The translations under genes were made by a program, and so were the position numbers. A stretch of DNA of 64,000 nucleotides from Litomosoides sigmodontis. Its lineage: Eukaryota > Nematoda > Chromadorea > Rhabditida > Onchocercidae. Where the stretch lies: assembly GCA_963070105.1 (NCBI GenBank), contig OY718803.1, forward strand, positions 8,413,823 through 8,477,822, in the 5' to 3' direction. Within the stretch, counting starts at the first letter, position 1. Each line of letters begins with the position of its first letter. Positions 46,201-61,200 of this stretch are shown one piece after another. The notes under the pieces are model-generated. The model saw only the letters and a program-made list of their open reading frames with translations, did no database searches and was not told where the DNA came from.

Positions 46201-49200
46201 TCCAACTCTTCCACTCTCCCTTTCAGTTCTCGCAAATTTTCGGCTAATTGACCAATGCTTTCCAGCTGTTCTGATGATGATGCTTCACTAATGGGATCAA
46301 CTGCAATAACATCATCGCCAATTGTGGTTAATGTAGTCAATATTTCGTGCAAATCCTGCATCAATTCTTGCTCTTTTTCTACATCTTTTTCAAGAGGGAG
46401 AAGCAAATTTTTGATTTTCTCCTCTACAGCATCTGCTTTCGCCAATAAATTCTCTTTGAGTTCAAGCTCACTGATATCCTCCATCTCTGATGATGGAATC
46501 TGATCGAGAAGAGAACGTAGCTCACTGATATCTTCCATGGCAACTAATAAATCTTGTGGAGTAGCATATTTATTGGCGAAATCATTCACTTTTTCTTCGC
46601 TATCATTAAGCTCTCGTTGAACTTCATCAAATCGATGATTCTCTTCTTCTTGTGCATCGTTTAATTTATCATTCACACGTGTTGACAAATTATTGTATCG
46701 ATCTGTTAGCATATCAACGCTACGATAAAGCTCCTCAATGTTTTCAGTTTTTACCGGTAATATTACATCTCTGATACGATCAGATTTTTCAACTACTATT
46801 GGCAAAGTCATATCTCTGAAACTCTTCAATGCATCCATTGTGCCGTCAACTTTTTCAAAATCATTCTCAGCCTTAACAAGCGTTTCCTTAAAATCGTTGA
46901 TCAAAGTTGACAGATTATTTTCAGCCTCCATTTCCTGCTTCTTTTTCACAATATCATCGTGCCATTGTTGGAAACTTTTGTTCACATCTGATAAACGATT
47001 GTCAAATTCCTCAACTGTAGAAGCAGGCTTCAATAATGGTGGTGTTAATTCTTCCTTCAATTCACACAATTTCTCCAATGACTTTCGTAATTCATTAACA
47101 TCATTGATTCCTTTATTGGCAATGGACAATTCACAGCTAGCACTAGGAGTTTCTAGTTTACGCACATTATCTTCAAGATCCATCAATTGCTTGCTTACAC
47201 TATCTGCTACTTCGTTAAATTCATTCAGCATAGCAAGCCGATCTTCCAAATTTCTTTCAACATTGTCATACTGTTCATTTAGTGTGGAAATTTCATTAAA
47301 TGATTTTGCATATAATGAATCCATATCCGGCATTCCTTCCAATTTCTCACATATATCTTGTAATGCTGCCAAATGTGATCGGCCACTTTTAAGGTCATCA
47401 ATTGCTTTTTGCAAATTGCTTGCTGTTGCGTTAACATCATTTTCCACTTTGTACGCTTCATCAACCATATCGTGTAGCTGTTTCGCTTCATCGTCAATTG
47501 TCCGTTGCAATGACACCGAAGCAACTTCATTCATCAATCGCTCTTCGGTTTCGTTTAGGAGCTGATTAAGCTTTTCATACTGATCATCTACAGATGATAT
47601 GCTTAATTCATCTGAGTGTAGCACCAGCTTCGGTTGTCTGCTTTCCTTTTCCTTCAATTCTTCCACTATACCACTTACTTCTTCAAGCTCATTTTTTAAT
47701 TCTTCTAATCGTGGAATCTCTGTTTCTTCACATGTTCCATTGCGAATCATTATGACGCAATCGTTCATCTTCTTCATTCGGTTGATTAAATCGTTTTGCA
47801 TGTCAACAAGTTGCTTTTCTGTTGAAACATCTTCAGCAAGTGATGACGATAATTTCTGAAGTATTCAACTAATTATAAATTTATCAAAATAACTATACAT
47901 ATCAAAAAATATATATAATTATATATATCATATCATATATATATATATATATAATTCAATAAAATTAGTACCTTAGCATCTTCTTCAGCTTTTTCAATTT
48001 TTTGCTTGATTTCATTGATTGCAGCAGGATGAGAAGTGGATAAATCGTGTTGTTTATCTGTCGCTTTCTGCAATAATTCCGTAATCTGATCCTGCAATCC
48101 TTGCAATATTTCCATATCGTTGATTGCTGCTCGATATGGTTGCGGTTGTGCATAGCTAGCAAGCAATCCTTCGATACTATCCGTAACCGCTCGCAACTCA
48201 TCCCCTAATTCACCTTCACTTGCAATAGATTCACGTGAAGCGCGTGACTTATCAGTATGAGATACTGTTTCGCTTAACATTCTTTCCATATCAATCTGTT
48301 CGTCGTTAGTCATGTCACTTCGATCATAATCTTTCAACTTATCAGTTGCTGAAGCCGCTAACTCATGTGCTTGCAATTGATTCTCCAATGATAACTTTTC
48401 ATTCTCAGATTGCATCATCTCTCTCATCTGTTCCTTTTCCGTTAGTTTCTCATCCAACTTCCTCTGCAAAAGATAATGATTTATGAATATTAAAGTAACG
48501 ATTGATCGCACACTCTACGAATGACGATATTATTATGAAATATAAGAAAAATTGTTTATTGCTTGTAAGGAAATTAATTTACCTTGCATTCTTCAGCAAA
48601 TTTTTTCGCATTTTCAAGTTCGGATTGAAGAGATGGGAGGGTGATGCTTCCTGGATGTGACTGCGAAATAAGCTCATTCATCATTGGTAGAATTTTATCA
48701 GCTGTTTCATTTAGCGCTAATTCAAGTGCATTAATTTGTTGATCAAATTCGGATAATGCTTTCTCGTCCCTTCTTCTCTTCTCCCCATCCGTTTCCTCTT
48801 CCTCCATGATTTGACTTACATTTGTTTGTATCGCATTCATCTGGTTCAATATTTCGGCAAATTTCATTTCCATTTCTTTTTCAAGTAAATCATGCTCCAC
48901 TTTGACATCCTCATCTTCCACTACAGGACGTTGTTGTTGCAATTGTTCTTTAACTTTCGCCAATTCCCCTTCATCATATGGTTCAATCTTTTCTGCTTTT
49001 GCGACATTATCTAGTTGCTCGTTAACAAACAGGTAAATATGATTCAATTGTTCTGCTAACATTTCAATTGATGGTTGAGATACACGATCAACGTGCAAAC
49101 GAGTTCGTTTTGCTTCATCGTTTTTTGCTTGCAGATATTGTAATTGTGCTTGCAATCGTGGCAATTGATCGTCCTTTAGCATCTGAAATGAAAAAATAAT

Positions 49201-52200
49201 AATAGTTATTTCTAAATCAAAAAAAAAAAATGCTACCTCTAAGAAATAATAATAAAATTAGAGGAGGAAACTTCGCTAAATTATATCAATAACCTCTTCA
49301 AGTTGTTCACGAACAATCGGTTCAGTTGAAAGATTCTCATTCAAATATTCCAGTTCTTTCGCCATTTGTTGGGCAGATTCATTCAGAATGTTTTCGTCAT
49401 ACAGTTCGTTACTTATTAACGATATGAGATTTTCATATTGCCGTTCTGTTTGATCAATATCCACATCGTAAAAACGAACATCAGCGTATGCAGTTTCTAG
49501 TGGATTTAATTGTTCGCAAAGATTTTCTAATTTTACACGACTTGCACCACGTAAATCGTGTACCTCTTCAGCTGCCTTCTGAAATGAAATGAATATAGAA
49601 CTTAAATAATTATGAAGTAGAACAGTTTGGTAAAATCAATAAGATGAAAATTTTCATACAAACCTTAAGCTTATCCAAATCATCAATCACTTCTTCATAG
49701 GATCTAATATGTTTAGTTCCAATTTCATCAAGTGGTTTCCGTTTTGTTTCAAGCTGATCTGTTGCATTCTCTCGTTCGTCAACGAACTGTGACCAGAGAT
49801 CGGCACGATGTGACAAATTGGCTTGAAGTATTTTTGCATCCTCAACAATTGCTTTTAAATGTGTAGCCATTTCTTCATTTTCTGGCATCATCTTGAGCAA
49901 TTCTGTTGCCGCTTTCACAGGCTTCATAAGTGCTTCCGATGTAGTAGCGTATATCGTTGGAATTGTTTCAGCATCATTTAACACTGCTTGACCTTTCTCA
50001 CTCAAACAGTTCAATTCGTTACACAACTGAGTGCTAGCCTCATGCATTTTTTCAACGGTATCCAATTCCTTATACAACTGATTGCTATCTTCAAGCATTT
50101 TTTCAGCCACAACTCGATCCTCCATTGTTTTTTGATCATCCTGCAAATTGAATAAATGCAAAAAATGAAAGAAGAATGAAGATAATATATGTGCTCGTTG
50201 AACCAGTTGAGCTTGCACAACCTTGGCTTCTTCAATTAGCTCCCATAACTGCTTAAAAATCACCTCATCCGTTGTCGCATCGTTGATATTTAAATTGCCT
50301 GTCGCCTTAATGAGATCGGCTATTGAATCTGAGACGCAAAGATAGGAACCAACGGCAGCTTCCGAATCGCCCACAAGCTTCCGACCATCATTTACCAACT
50401 TTTCTAACTCATCGTGCAACGCCTTACAATCTGCGCCAATCTTTTCCTGGTACTCACCACGCTTTCCATCAAAATATTCATCATCCCCCTGAAACAAGTT
50501 ATTCAAACACTACGTAACTGCTGTACCAACAGCATCGCTCATCTCATCCCCTTCAGCAATTCTATCGTAAAAGGAAACCACAAACACAACAGAGATGAAA
50601 AAAGCCAGTACAAATAATAATTACTTCGCTTATCACATTAAACCTTTTGAATTCCAGATGAATTTGCTCATAATCATGAATCCCCAAAAGAACTATGGAT
50701 AATATTACGAAAACATTACACACCATCATTAAAATTCTCACCTTCAGACGATCCAGAGCAACCATTTCTTCAGCGGTATCCAATTCCTTATACAACTGAT
50801 TGCTATCTTCACGCATTTTTTCAGCCACAACTCGATCCTCCACTGTTTTTTGATCATCCTGCAAATTGAATAAATGCAAAAAATTAAAGAAGAATGAAGA
50901 ATCAATTTTAGTAATTTTCTGCTAACAAATATAAACTTTCACCTTCAAACGATCCAAAGCTTCATCGATTGTAGGAAGAAGGTTTTGTCTTTCAGTAATT
51001 TTGTCCGCATCAAGATTTCCCTCATCACTATCACTGATCATCATCTCATTTTTAAGCTTCCCCACGGTAGCAAGTTTGCGCTAAAGGAAAAAATTGAAAT
51101 GAGTAAATGATAAATACATTTCATATTTCCAGTCACCAAAAAATGATGTTGTGATAAAGGAAGAAAAAATATTGAGAAAAAAAAAGAACACCACTAAAAA
51201 CTTACATTTATATCGTCTAGCTGATCATCACGCTCAGATGCAGTAGCAGCAGTTTCATCAGAGATTGATGTTGGTAGAGCTTGTAATGACGATAGTTGTG
51301 CTGCTTCAATTTCGTCTTTGATTTCATCAAATGTTGCATGCTCCTTTCCAACTGCATCAGTTAACCCTTTTACAAGATCACTGACTTGTCCCAATAGCAA
51401 ATTACCCTTCTCTTGTAATTCATTACCCTCATCATTCTGAGGAATATTCTCCAGCAAACTTTCAAGTTGATGCTTCATTCCCTCTAGCTTATTTAATGCA
51501 GCATTTTGCTCCTCAACTGTTTGCATCATTTGTATTTGTTCCATTTCATTAAGCACACTTTCGTTGACTGAATTTATCTCCGATGCTATAGCATATAATT
51601 TGGCACGATCTGCCAATTTTCCTTTTTTGTCATCAAGTGCATCTTGTAACTGTACAACACGACCAAACAGATCATCAGTCACTAATGCACGTTTAACCAT
51701 ACCACCTTCCGAACACTGTTGTAACTTCTCTTCCAACTCTTCCACTCTCCCTTTCAGTTCTCGCAAATTTTCGGCTAATTGACCAATGCTTTCCAGCTGT
51801 TCTGATGATGATGCTTCACTAATGGGATCAACTGCAATAACATCATCGCCAATTGTGGTTAATGTAGTCAATATTTCGTGCAAATCCTGCATCAATTCTT
51901 GCTCTTTTTCTACATCTTTTTCAAGAGGGAGAAGCAAATTTTTGATTTTCTCCTCTACAGCATCTGCTTTCGCCAATAAATTCTCTTTGAGTTCAAGCTC
52001 ACTGATATCCTCCATCTCTGATGATGGAATCTGATCGAGAAGAGAACGTAGCTCACTGATATCTTCCATGGCAACTAATAAATCTTGTGGAGTAGCATAT
52101 TTATTGGCGAAATCATTCACTTTTTCTTCGCTATCATTAAGCTCTCGTTGAACTTCATCAAATCGATGATTCTCTTCTTCTTGTGCATCGTTTAATTTAT

Positions 52201-55200
52201 CATTCACACGTGTTGACAAATTATTGTATCGATCTGTTAGCATATCAACGCTACGATAAAGCTCCTCAATGTTTTCAGTTTTTACCGGTAATATTACATC
52301 TCTGATACGATCAGATTTTTCAACTACTATTGGCAAAGTCATATCTCTGAAACTCTTCAATGCATCCATTGTGCCGTCAACTTTTTCAAAATCATTCTCA
52401 GCCTTAACAAGCGTTTCCTTAAAATCGTTGATCAAAGTTGACAGATTATTTTCAGCCTCCATTTCCTGCTTCTTTTTCACAATATCATCGTGCCATTGTT
52501 GGAAACTTTTGTTCACATCTGATAAACGATTGTCAAATTCCTCAACTGTAGAAGCAGGCTTCAATAATGGTGGTGTTAATTCTTCCTTCAATTCACACAA
52601 TTTCTCCAATGACTTTCGTAATTCATTAACATCATTGATTCCTTTATTGGCAATGGACAATTCACAGCTAGCACTAGGAGTTTCTAGTTTACGCACATTA
52701 TCTTCAAGATCCATCAATTGCTTGCTTACACTATCTGCTACTTCGTTAAATTCATTCAGCATAGCAAGCCGATCTTCCAAATTTCTTTCAACATTGTCAT
52801 ACTGTTCATTTAGTGTGGAAATTTCATTAAATGATTTTGCATATAATGAATCCATATCCGGCATTCCTTCCAATTTCTCACATATATCTTGTAATGCTGC
52901 CAAATGTGATCGGCCACTTTTAAGGTCATCAATTGCTTTTTGCAAATTGCTTGCTGTTGCGTTAACATCATTTTCCACTTTGTACGCTTCATCAACCATA
53001 TCGTGTAGCTGTTTCGCTTCATCGTCAATTGTCCGTTGCAATGACACCGAAGCAACTTCATTCATCAATCGCTCTTCGGTTTCGTTTAGGAGCTGATTAA
53101 GCTTTTCATACTGATCATCTACAGATGATATGCTTAATTCATCTGAGTGTAGCACCAGCTTCGGTTGTCTGCTTTCCTTTTCCTTCAATTCTTCCACTAT
53201 ACCACTTACTTCTTCAAGCTCATTTTTTAATTCTTCTAATCGTGGAATCTCTGTTTCTTCACATGTTCCATTGCGAATCATTATGACGCAATCGTTCATC
53301 TTCTTCATTCGGTTGATTAAATCGTTTTGCATGTCAACAAGTTGCTTTTCTGTTGAAACATCTTCAGCAAGTGATGACGATAATTTCTGAAGTATTCAAC
53401 TAATTATAAATTTATCAAAATAACTATACATATCAAAAAATATATATAATTATATATATCATATCATATATATATATATATATAATTCAATAAAATTAGT
53501 ACCTTAGCATCTTCTTCAGCTTTTTCAATTTTTTGCTTGATTTCATTGATTGCAGCAGGATGAGAAGTGGATAAATCGTGTTGTTTATCTGTCGCTTTCT
53601 GCAATAATTCCGTAATCTGATCCTGCAATCCTTGCAATATTTCCATATCGTTGATTGCTGCTCGATATGGTTGCGGTTGTGCATAGCTAGCAAGCAATCC
53701 TTCGATACTATCCGTAACCGCTCGCAACTCATCCCCTAATTCACCTTCACTTGCAATAGATTCACGTGAAGCGCGTGACTTATCAGTATGAGATACTGTT
53801 TCGCTTAACATTCTTTCCATATCAATCTGTTCGTCGTTAGTCATGTCACTTCGATCATAATCTTTCAACTTATCAGTTGCTGAAGCCGCTAACTCATGTG
53901 CTTGCAATTGATTCTCCAATGATAACTTTTCATTCTCAGATTGCATCATCTCTCTCATCTGTTCCTTTTCCGTTAGTTTCTCATCCAACTTCCTCTGCAA
54001 AAGATAATGATTTATGAATATTAAAGTAACGATTGATCGCACACTCTACGAATGACGATATTATTATGAAATATAAGAAAAATTGTTTATTGCTTGTAAG
54101 GAAATTAATTTACCTTGCATTCTTCAGCAAATTTTTTCGCATTTTCAAGTTCGGATTGAAGAGATGGGAGGGTGATGCTTCCTGGATGTGACTGCGAAAT
54201 AAGCTCATTCATCATTGGTAGAATTTTATCAGCTGTTTCATTTAGCGCTAATTCAAGTGCATTAATTTGTTGATCAAATTCGGATAATGCTTTCTCGTCC
54301 CTTCTTCTCTTCTCCCCATCCGTTTCCTCTTCCTCCATGATTTGACTTACATTTGTTTGTATCGCATTCATCTGGTTCAATATTTCGGCAAATTTCATTT
54401 CCATTTCTTTTTCAAGTAAATCATGCTCCACTTTGACATCCTCATCTTCCACTACAGGACGTTGTTGTTGCAATTGTTCTTTAACTTTCGCCAATTCCCC
54501 TTCATCATATGGTTCAATCTTTTCTGCTTTTGCGACATTATCTAGTTGCTCGTTAACAAACAGGTAAATATGATTCAATTGTTCTGCTAACATTTCAATT
54601 GATGGTTGAGATACACGATCAACGTGCAAACGAGTTCGTTTTGCTTCATCGTTTTTTGCTTGCAGATATTGTAATTGTGCTTGCAATCGTGGCAATTGAT
54701 CGTCCTTTAGCATCTGAAATGAAAAAATAATAATAGTTATTTCTAAATCAAAAAAAAAAAATGCTACCTCTAAGAAATAATAATAAAATTAGAGGAGGAA
54801 ACTTCGCTAAATTATATCAATAACCTCTTCAAGTTGTTCACGAACAATCGGTTCAGTTGAAAGATTCTCATTCAAATATTCCAGTTCTTTCGCCATTTGT
54901 TGGGCAGATTCATTCAGAATGTTTTCGTCATACAGTTCGTTACTTATTAACGATATGAGATTTTCATATTGCCGTTCTGTTTGATCAATATCCACATCGT
55001 AAAAACGAACATCAGCGTATGCAGTTTCTAGTGGATTTAATTGTTCGCAAAGATTTTCTAATTTTACACGACTTGCACCACGTAAATCGTGTACCTCTTC
55101 AGCTGCCTTCTGAAATGAAATGAATATAGAACTTAAATAATTATGAAGTAGAACAGTTTGGTAAAATCAATAAGATGAAAATTTTCATACAAACCTTAAG

Positions 55201-58200
55201 CTTATCCAAATCATCAATCACTTCTTCATAGGATCTAATATGTTTAGTTCCAATTTCATCAAGTGGTTTCCGTTTTGTTTCAAGCTGATCTGTTGCATTC
55301 TCTCGTTCGTCAACGAACTGTGACCAGAGATCGGCACGATGTGACAAATTGGCTTGAAGTATTTTTGCATCCTCAACAATTGCTTTTAAATGTGTAGCCA
55401 TTTCTTCATTTTCTGGCATCATCTTGAGCAATTCTGTTGCCGCTTTCACAGGCTTCATAAGTGCTTCCGATGTAGTAGCGTATATCGTTGGAATTGTTTC
55501 AGCATCATTTAACACTGCTTGACCTTTCTCACTCAAACAGTTCAATTCGTTACACAACTGAGTGCTAGCCTCATGCATTTTTTCAACGGTATCCAATTCC
55601 TTATACAACTGATTGCTATCTTCAAGCATTTTTTCAGCCACAACTCGATCCTCCATTGTTTTTTGATCATCCTGCAAATTGAATAAATGCAAAAAATGAA
55701 AGAAGAATGAAGATAATATATGTGCTCGTTGAACCAGTTGAGCTTGCACAACCTTGGCTTCTTCAATTAGCTCCCATAACTGCTTAAAAATCACCTCATC
55801 CGTTGTCGCATCGTTGATATTTAAATTGCCTGTCGCCTTAATGAGATCGGCTATTGAATCTGAGACGCAAAGATAGGAACCAACGGCAGCTTCCGAATCG
55901 CCCACAAGCTTCCGACCATCATTTACCAACTTTTCTAACTCATCGTGCAACGCCTTACAATCTGCGCCAATCTTTTCCTGGTACTCACCACGCTTTCCAT
56001 CAAAATATTCATCATCCCCCTGAAACAAGTTATTCAAACACTACGTAACTGCTGTACCAACAGCATCGCTCATCTCATCCCCTTCAGCAATTCTATCGTA
56101 AAAGGAAACCACAAACACAACAGAGATGAAAAAAGCCAGTACAAATAATAATTACTTCGCTTATCACATTAAACCTTTTGAATTCCAGATGAATTTGCTC
56201 ATAATCATGAATCCCCAAAAGAACTATGGATAATATTACGAAAACATTACACACCATCATTAAAATTCTCACCTTCAGACGATCCAGAGCAACCATTTCT
56301 TCAGCGGTATCCAATTCCTTATACAACTGATTGCTATCTTCACGCATTTTTTCAGCCACAACTCGATCCTCCACTGTTTTTTGATCATCCTGCAAATTGA
56401 ATAAATGCAAAAAATTAAAGAAGAATGAAGAATCAATTTTAGTAATTTTCTGCTAACAAATATAAACTTTCACCTTCAAACGATCCAAAGCTTCATCGAT
56501 TGTAGGAAGAAGGTTTTGTCTTTCAGTAATTTTGTCCGCATCAAGATTTCCCTCATCACTATCACTGATCATCATCTCATTTTTAAGCTTCCCCACGGTA
56601 GCAAGTTTGCGCTAAAGGAAAAAATTGAAATGAGTAAATGATAAATACATTTCATATTTCCAGTCACCAAAAAATGATGTTGTGATAAAGGAAGAAAAAA
56701 TATTGAGAAAAAAAAAGAACACCACTAAAAACTTACATTTATATCGTCTAGCTGATCATCACGCTCAGATGCAGTAGCAGCAGTTTCATCAGAGATTGAT
56801 GTTGGTAGAGCTTGTAATGACGATAGTTGTGCTGCTTCAATTTCGTCTTTGATTTCATCAAATGTTGCATGCTCCTTTCCAACTGCATCAGTTAACCCTT
56901 TTACAAGATCACTGACTTGTCCCAATAGCAAATTACCCTTCTCTTGTAATTCATTACCCTCATCATTCTGAGGAATATTCTCCAGCAAACTTTCAAGTTG
57001 ATGCTTCATTCCCTCTAGCTTATTTAATGCAGCATTTTGCTCCTCAACTGTTTGCATCATTTGTATTTGTTCCATTTCATTAAGCACACTTTCGTTGACT
57101 GAATTTATCTCCGATGCTATAGCATATAATTTGGCACGATCTGCCAATTTTCCTTTTTTGTCATCAAGTGCATCTTGTAACTGTACAACACGACCAAACA
57201 GATCATCAGTCACTAATGCACGTTTAACCATACCACCTTCCGAACACTGTTGTAACTTCTCTTCCAACTCTTCCACTCTCCCTTTCAGTTCTCGCAAATT
57301 TTCGGCTAATTGACCAATGCTTTCCAGCTGTTCTGATGATGATGCTTCACTAATGGGATCAACTGCAATAACATCATCGCCAATTGTGGTTAATGTAGTC
57401 AATATTTCGTGCAAATCCTGCATCAATTCTTGCTCTTTTTCTACATCTTTTTCAAGAGGGAGAAGCAAATTTTTGATTTTCTCCTCTACAGCATCTGCTT
57501 TCGCCAATAAATTCTCTTTGAGTTCAAGCTCACTGATATCCTCCATCTCTGATGATGGAATCTGATCGAGAAGAGAACGTAGCTCACTGATATCTTCCAT
57601 GGCAACTAATAAATCTTGTGGAGTAGCATATTTATTGGCGAAATCATTCACTTTTTCTTCGCTATCATTAAGCTCTCGTTGAACTTCATCAAATCGATGA
57701 TTCTCTTCTTCTTGTGCATCGTTTAATTTATCATTCACACGTGTTGACAAATTATTGTATCGATCTGTTAGCATATCAACGCTACGATAAAGCTCCTCAA
57801 TGTTTTCAGTTTTTACCGGTAATATTACATCTCTGATACGATCAGATTTTTCAACTACTATTGGCAAAGTCATATCTCTGAAACTCTTCAATGCATCCAT
57901 TGTGCCGTCAACTTTTTCAAAATCATTCTCAGCCTTAACAAGCGTTTCCTTAAAATCGTTGATCAAAGTTGACAGATTATTTTCAGCCTCCATTTCCTGC
58001 TTCTTTTTCACAATATCATCGTGCCATTGTTGGAAACTTTTGTTCACATCTGATAAACGATTGTCAAATTCCTCAACTGTAGAAGCAGGCTTCAATAATG
58101 GTGGTGTTAATTCTTCCTTCAATTCACACAATTTCTCCAATGACTTTCGTAATTCATTAACATCATTGATTCCTTTATTGGCAATGGACAATTCACAGCT

Positions 58201-61200
58201 AGCACTAGGAGTTTCTAGTTTACGCACATTATCTTCAAGATCCATCAATTGCTTGCTTACACTATCTGCTACTTCGTTAAATTCATTCAGCATAGCAAGC
58301 CGATCTTCCAAATTTCTTTCAACATTGTCATACTGTTCATTTAGTGTGGAAATTTCATTAAATGATTTTGCATATAATGAATCCATATCCGGCATTCCTT
58401 CCAATTTCTCACATATATCTTGTAATGCTGCCAAATGTGATCGGCCACTTTTAAGGTCATCAATTGCTTTTTGCAAATTGCTTGCTGTTGCGTTAACATC
58501 ATTTTCCACTTTGTACGCTTCATCAACCATATCGTGTAGCTGTTTCGCTTCATCGTCAATTGTCCGTTGCAATGACACCGAAGCAACTTCATTCATCAAT
58601 CGCTCTTCGGTTTCGTTTAGGAGCTGATTAAGCTTTTCATACTGATCATCTACAGATGATATGCTTAATTCATCTGAGTGTAGCACCAGCTTCGGTTGTC
58701 TGCTTTCCTTTTCCTTCAATTCTTCCACTATACCACTTACTTCTTCAAGCTCATTTTTTAATTCTTCTAATCGTGGAATCTCTGTTTCTTCACATGTTCC
58801 ATTGCGAATCATTATGACGCAATCGTTCATCTTCTTCATTCGGTTGATTAAATCGTTTTGCATGTCAACAAGTTGCTTTTCTGTTGAAACATCTTCAGCA
58901 AGTGATGACGATAATTTCTGAAGTATTCAACTAATTATAAATTTATCAAAATAACTATACATATCAAAAAATATATATAATTATATATATCATATCATAT
59001 ATATATATATATATAATTCAATAAAATTAGTACCTTAGCATCTTCTTCAGCTTTTTCAATTTTTTGCTTGATTTCATTGATTGCAGCAGGATGAGAAGTG
59101 GATAAATCGTGTTGTTTATCTGTCGCTTTCTGCAATAATTCCGTAATCTGATCCTGCAATCCTTGCAATATTTCCATATCGTTGATTGCTGCTCGATATG
59201 GTTGCGGTTGTGCATAGCTAGCAAGCAATCCTTCGATACTATCCGTAACCGCTCGCAACTCATCCCCTAATTCACCTTCACTTGCAATAGATTCACGTGA
59301 AGCGCGTGACTTATCAGTATGAGATACTGTTTCGCTTAACATTCTTTCCATATCAATCTGTTCGTCGTTAGTCATGTCACTTCGATCATAATCTTTCAAC
59401 TTATCAGTTGCTGAAGCCGCTAACTCATGTGCTTGCAATTGATTCTCCAATGATAACTTTTCATTCTCAGATTGCATCATCTCTCTCATCTGTTCCTTTT
59501 CCGTTAGTTTCTCATCCAACTTCCTCTGCAAAAGATAATGATTTATGAATATTAAAGTAACGATTGATCGCACACTCTACGAATGACGATATTATTATGA
59601 AATATAAGAAAAATTGTTTATTGCTTGTAAGGAAATTAATTTACCTTGCATTCTTCAGCAAATTTTTTCGCATTTTCAAGTTCGGATTGAAGAGATGGGA
59701 GGGTGATGCTTCCTGGATGTGACTGCGAAATAAGCTCATTCATCATTGGTAGAATTTTATCAGCTGTTTCATTTAGCGCTAATTCAAGTGCATTAATTTG
59801 TTGATCAAATTCGGATAATGCTTTCTCGTCCCTTCTTCTCTTCTCCCCATCCGTTTCCTCTTCCTCCATGATTTGACTTACATTTGTTTGTATCGCATTC
59901 ATCTGGTTCAATATTTCGGCAAATTTCATTTCCATTTCTTTTTCAAGTAAATCATGCTCCACTTTGACATCCTCATCTTCCACTACAGGACGTTGTTGTT
60001 GCAATTGTTCTTTAACTTTCGCCAATTCCCCTTCATCATATGGTTCAATCTTTTCTGCTTTTGCGACATTATCTAGTTGCTCGTTAACAAACAGGTAAAT
60101 ATGATTCAATTGTTCTGCTAACATTTCAATTGATGGTTGAGATACACGATCAACGTGCAAACGAGTTCGTTTTGCTTCATCGTTTTTTGCTTGCAGATAT
60201 TGTAATTGTGCTTGCAATCGTGGCAATTGATCGTCCTTTAGCATCTGAAATGAAAAAATAATAATAGTTATTTCTAAATCAAAAAAAAAAAATGCTACCT
60301 CTAAGAAATAATAATAAAATTAGAGGAGGAAACTTCGCTAAATTATATCAATAACCTCTTCAAGTTGTTCACGAACAATCGGTTCAGTTGAAAGATTCTC
60401 ATTCAAATATTCCAGTTCTTTCGCCATTTGTTGGGCAGATTCATTCAGAATGTTTTCGTCATACAGTTCGTTACTTATTAACGATATGAGATTTTCATAT
60501 TGCCGTTCTGTTTGATCAATATCCACATCGTAAAAACGAACATCAGCGTATGCAGTTTCTAGTGGATTTAATTGTTCGCAAAGATTTTCTAATTTTACAC
60601 GACTTGCACCACGTAAATCGTGTACCTCTTCAGCTGCCTTCTGAAATGAAATGAATATAGAACTTAAATAATTATGAAGTAGAACAGTTTGGTAAAATCA
60701 ATAAGATGAAAATTTTCATACAAACCTTAAGCTTATCCAAATCATCAATCACTTCTTCATAGGATCTAATATGTTTAGTTCCAATTTCATCAAGTGGTTT
60801 CCGTTTTGTTTCAAGCTGATCTGTTGCATTCTCTCGTTCGTCAACGAACTGTGACCAGAGATCGGCACGATGTGACAAATTGGCTTGAAGTATTTTTGCA
60901 TCCTCAACAATTGCTTTTAAATGTGTAGCCATTTCTTCATTTTCTGGCATCATCTTGAGCAATTCTGTTGCCGCTTTCACAGGCTTCATAAGTGCTTCCG
61001 ATGTAGTAGCGTATATCGTTGGAATTGTTTCAGCATCATTTAACACTGCTTGACCTTTCTCACTCAAACAGTTCAATTCGTTACACAACTGAGTGCTAGC
61101 CTCATGCATTTTTTCAACGGTATCCAATTCCTTATACAACTGATTGCTATCTTCAAGCATTTTTTCAGCCACAACTCGATCCTCCATTGTTTTTTGATCA